A stretch of DNA of 64,000 nucleotides from assembly GCF_009498035.1 (NCBI RefSeq), contig NZ_CP034550.1:6324001-6388000 (forward strand). The letters are read 5' to 3'. Shown here one piece after another: positions 62,004-64,000 of this stretch (position 1 is its first letter; every line of letters begins with the position of its first letter). The translations under genes and the position numbers were made by a program. This DNA comes from Saccharothrix syringae (lineage in GTDB: Bacteria > Actinomycetota > Actinomycetes > Mycobacteriales > Pseudonocardiaceae). The notes under the pieces are model-generated. The model saw nothing but the letters and a program-made list of their open reading frames with translations, had not been told where the DNA came from and did not search any database.

Positions 62004-63710
62004 TCATCCATGCACTAGTGGCGCTGCATCCTTCGGGCGCACAAACATCACGCGGTGTCGAGCCCTGGTGATCGCGACTCGGATCACGCGTCTCTGACGG
62101 ATAATCCTGCTCGCGGGCCACGAAGTATCGAGAAGTTTAGCGTTGTGCAACTCGTCGACGATCACGACGCCATCGAACTCTTTGCCCTTTGATTTGTGCA
62201 GGTTCATGAGCGTTACAGGATGGGGTTCGACGGCGGGCCCGGTCACGAGTTCTTCTGCCAGGATGCTTCGCACGACGTCGGCGGCTCCTGGGTATGCGCC
62301 TTCGCCGTTCCACGCGTCGCGTAGCCCCCACGCCAGGGAGTCCGAGGCATGCAGCAGTCGGAGCAGCCTTGCTTTACCGAAGATCTCCGCGAGTTGTGGT
62401 GAACCTTGGAGTCTGGCCCGTGCGAGCTGCCAGTCGGTGACAGGGTTCCCCGTCAGCTGGATCTCTTCGTCGTATGCCTGGATCATCGCCTTGGCGGTCT
62501 TACTCGCTGGCCTGCGGCCCGTGGTGAGCGCTTCGATAGCGCGGACGGTCGTGGCGATCGCCTGTCGTGCACTCTGTGTCTCTTTATCTGCGGTCTTGAT
62601 CCGATAGAAGTCTGCGATGGCGTGTAGTGTCGCTGTGACGGCTTCGGTACGTGGAAGCGCTGGCCATTCGAGGATGCTCGCCACAACGTAGCCCGCCGCA
62701 GCGGCGAGCCCAGGATCCCACACGAGTTCGTGGTCGATCGCCGGAAGCGTCTTGCCAGCCAGGACGCGATCTGTGGATATCGCCTCCGAGATACGGGCGA
62801 CGAACAAACCGGAGGTACCGAGCACTGCGATGGTAGGTCGATGTCCGAGCTGCGCTGTCAGCTTGTCGTGAAGGAAGTGGATCGCCCAATGTGCAACGTG
62901 CTCAGGCTTGTAGCCCGGACGGTACGAAAGGTAGTCGATCGCGTCCGGCACTTCGGCCGGCTGGTTGCGTAGCACTGCGTCGGCGTAGGCGAGAATTCCG
63001 TTTCCCTTGCTGCGGTGGTTGTCTACCCCCAGGCTGAACCGCGTCGGCGAGAGTACGTCGACGGCCTGTTGTAGGCGTGCGTCGTCGACCCCCTTGACGA
63101 ATCCCTCGTAGATGCGCTGGTCCGGGTCGGCTAGGCAGATGATCGCGGATTGCTCCGCCAGGGCTTTGATGGCTCTCCATTGGTCGATGTTAGTGTCCTG
63201 GAACTCATCGACGATGATCAGGGGATACCGGTCGCTGTAGAGGTGACGCAAGGCCGTGCTTCGTTCAAACAGGGTGGCTGCTGTGGCGGCGAGTTGGTCG
63301 AATACATAGACGCCTTGCTGTGCAAGCACCAGCACTTCGACAGACCAGTCACCGTCGTGGTCGGCCTTGCGTCGTCGTTCCTCGTCGGGAGGCAGAAACG
63401 CCGAGGGCCGGCCGGTGAGCAGCGATCCGTGCGCCCGAACGAAGTCCAGGAAGAATGCGTGAAAGGTGCGAACCTCCAGATGATCCCGAACTGAGTAGGC
63501 GATGTGTTCGGTGACGCGGTCGGCGATTTGGCGAACGGCCGCACGGGAGAACGACAGGAAGAGCACGTGCTGCTCCGGCTGTAGAGCCTCCAGCACCTGG
63601 GCCGCTTTGAGTAGGGCGATGGTCGTCTTACCGCTTCCGGGACCACCCTCGATCAACAGGTGACCGTCGTTGTCGAGGATGCCACGACGAGTGGCGTCGA
63701 TGTCCATCAT
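62004..63710 (-). CDS. UvrD/Rep-type helicase, GajB-like
   Basis: 568 residues from ATG 63710, overlapping the stop of the upstream gene (ATGA). Walker A GGPGSGKTT (22-30, K28), Walker B LIIVDEFQDTN, motif III ICLADPDQRIYEGF, motif V/VI VTLMNLHKSKGKEFDGVVIV and RVAITRARHRVMFV. An SF1A helicase of this size directly after an OLD-type gene is the Gabija arrangement, in which GajB senses DNA ends and stimulates GajA. It is slightly longer than usual. Region 61640-62003 shows no gene. Confidence 0.82.
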   Translation of the reverse strand: MMDIDATRRGILDNDGHLLIEGGPGSGKTTIALLKAAQVLEALQPEQHVLFLSFSRAAVRQIADRVTEHIAYSVRDHLEVRTFHAFFLDFVRAHGSLLTGRPSAFLPPDEERRRKADHDGDWSVEVLVLAQQGVYVFDQLAATAATLFERSTALRHLYSDRYPLIIVDEFQDTNIDQWRAIKALAEQSAIICLADPDQRIYEGFVKGVDDARLQQAVDVLSPTRFSLGVDNHRSKGNGILAYADAVLRNQPAEVPDAIDYLSYRPGYKPEHVAHWAIHFLHDKLTAQLGHRPTIAVLGTSGLFVARISEAISTDRVLAGKTLPAIDHELVWDPGLAAAAGYVVASILEWPALPRTEAVTATLHAIADFYRIKTADKETQSARQAIATTVRAIEALTTGRRPASKTAKAMIQAYDEEIQLTGNPVTDWQLARARLQGSPQLAEIFGKARLLRLLHASDSLAWGLRDAWNGEGAYPGAADVVRSILAEELVTGPAVEPHPVTLMNLHKSKGKEFDGVVIVDELHNAKLLDTSWPASRIIRQRRVIRVAITRARHRVMFVRPKDAAPLVHG

Positions 63711-64000
63711 GTCGCGCTGTCGCCCGCTTCCGGAGATCGGTCCATTGTGGACTCTCCCATGTCAGACTCGTCGCGGGCAGGCTCAGCAGCCTGGTCCGCC
63801 TCAGCGGAAGCAGTGGACAGAACGGTGTGGATGTCCATCAAGAACTTGACCGGTGTCGCGGGCAATTCGTCACGCCCGCACTCGGCGATGAGCAGCGGGC
63901 AGTACGACTCCGCACCTTTCTTGGCCTTGAGCACACGTCGTGCCAGGTCGACGGCCGCGTCATCGGCTGCTGGTTCGGCCAGGACTCCGCACTGTTGTGG
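63707..64000 (-). CDS. C-terminus of an OLD-family (GajA-like) nuclease, partial
   Basis: The frame is open from the window edge to a stop at 63707: about 97 codons including VDLARRVLKAKKGAESYCPL, LIAECGRDELPATPVKFLMD and IHTVLSTASAEADQ. This resembles the tail of OLD-type ATPase/TOPRIM nucleases (x-x-x-KG-x-x-A/Y-x-x-x-L-A-E). Coupled to a UvrD-like helicase, it is most likely GajA. The catalytic domains lie outside the window, so the call rests on context plus a short tail. Confidence 0.55.
   Translation of the reverse strand, partial: PQQCGVLAEPAADDAAVDLARRVLKAKKGAESYCPLLIAECGRDELPATPVKFLMDIHTVLSTASAEADQAAEPARDESDMGESTMDRSPEAGDSAT

Noticed and set aside
1..64000. tRNA or rRNA genes, and attL/attR at a tRNA end
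   Set aside because: I looked for cloverleaf-type GGTTC/CCA ends near the integrase and the edges and for rRNA-like stretches and saw none, so element boundaries cannot be set from this window.

Overview
The window is high-GC DNA with GTG/TTG starts, overlapping ATGA/GTGA gene junctions and families typical of filamentous Actinobacteria (DUF4192, DUF6355, TcpC/TcpE-type transfer proteins, CHAT/TPR proteins). A Pseudonocardiaceae-like host is my best inference. No rRNA, tRNA or core housekeeping gene is visible, so this looks like accessory DNA: a conjugative/integrative element with an adjoining defence island and many insertion sequences.

Layout. 0-10 kb: small element genes, a DUF4192 protein with a decayed second copy, a LuxR-type regulator, an IS701 relic and a prim-pol replication protein (6.2-7.2 kb) followed by a very long hairpin. 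10-18 kb: a zinc-ribbon protein, a coiled-coil protein divergent from a 1,686-residue MobF relaxase/helicase, and between these two an oriT-like intergenic region whose degenerate inverted copy lies near 0.8-1.0 kb. 18-22 kb: a sigma-factor-like regulator with membrane-anchored partners, a tandem structured-RNA candidate ending in an intrinsic terminator, and an IS630 relic. 22-34 kb: a leftward, tightly overlapping type IV secretion operon (TcpC-like, pilin-like, TcpE-like, VirB4, VirB6-like, VirB8-like, lysozyme/NlpC, coupling ATPase). 34-43 kb: cargo and surface genes (IclR-type HTH, Gp88 fragment, acetyltransferase, chorismate-lyase-like protein, an L,D-transpeptidase and its catalytically altered paralogue, small secreted proteins). 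43.6-46.4 kb: an IS630 element, a tyrosine recombinase and an AbrB-like partner.

47-64 kb is a defence-type island broken up by IS3 and IS5 elements: a HEPN protein with an RNxxxH-type motif, a TIGR02391 protein, a CHAT protease separated from its usual TPR half (with zinc-ribbon, membrane and TPR partners and a second convergent TPR-only gene), a PD-(D/E)XK-like protein, and a Gabija-like pair (OLD-type C-terminus running off the window plus a UvrD-like helicase).

How it fits together: the prim-pol would support replication after excision or transfer, the relaxase would nick and unwind at the oriT-like region, the coupling ATPase and T4SS would move the strand, and the recombinase would integrate it. 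A short dyad (TTTTC-N7-GAAAA or close variants) appears upstream of the relaxase, the T4SS region, the 40 kb gene pair and the integrase operon, suggesting one element-wide regulator. Several well-conserved genes carry single-base frameshifts, either real decay or consensus errors.
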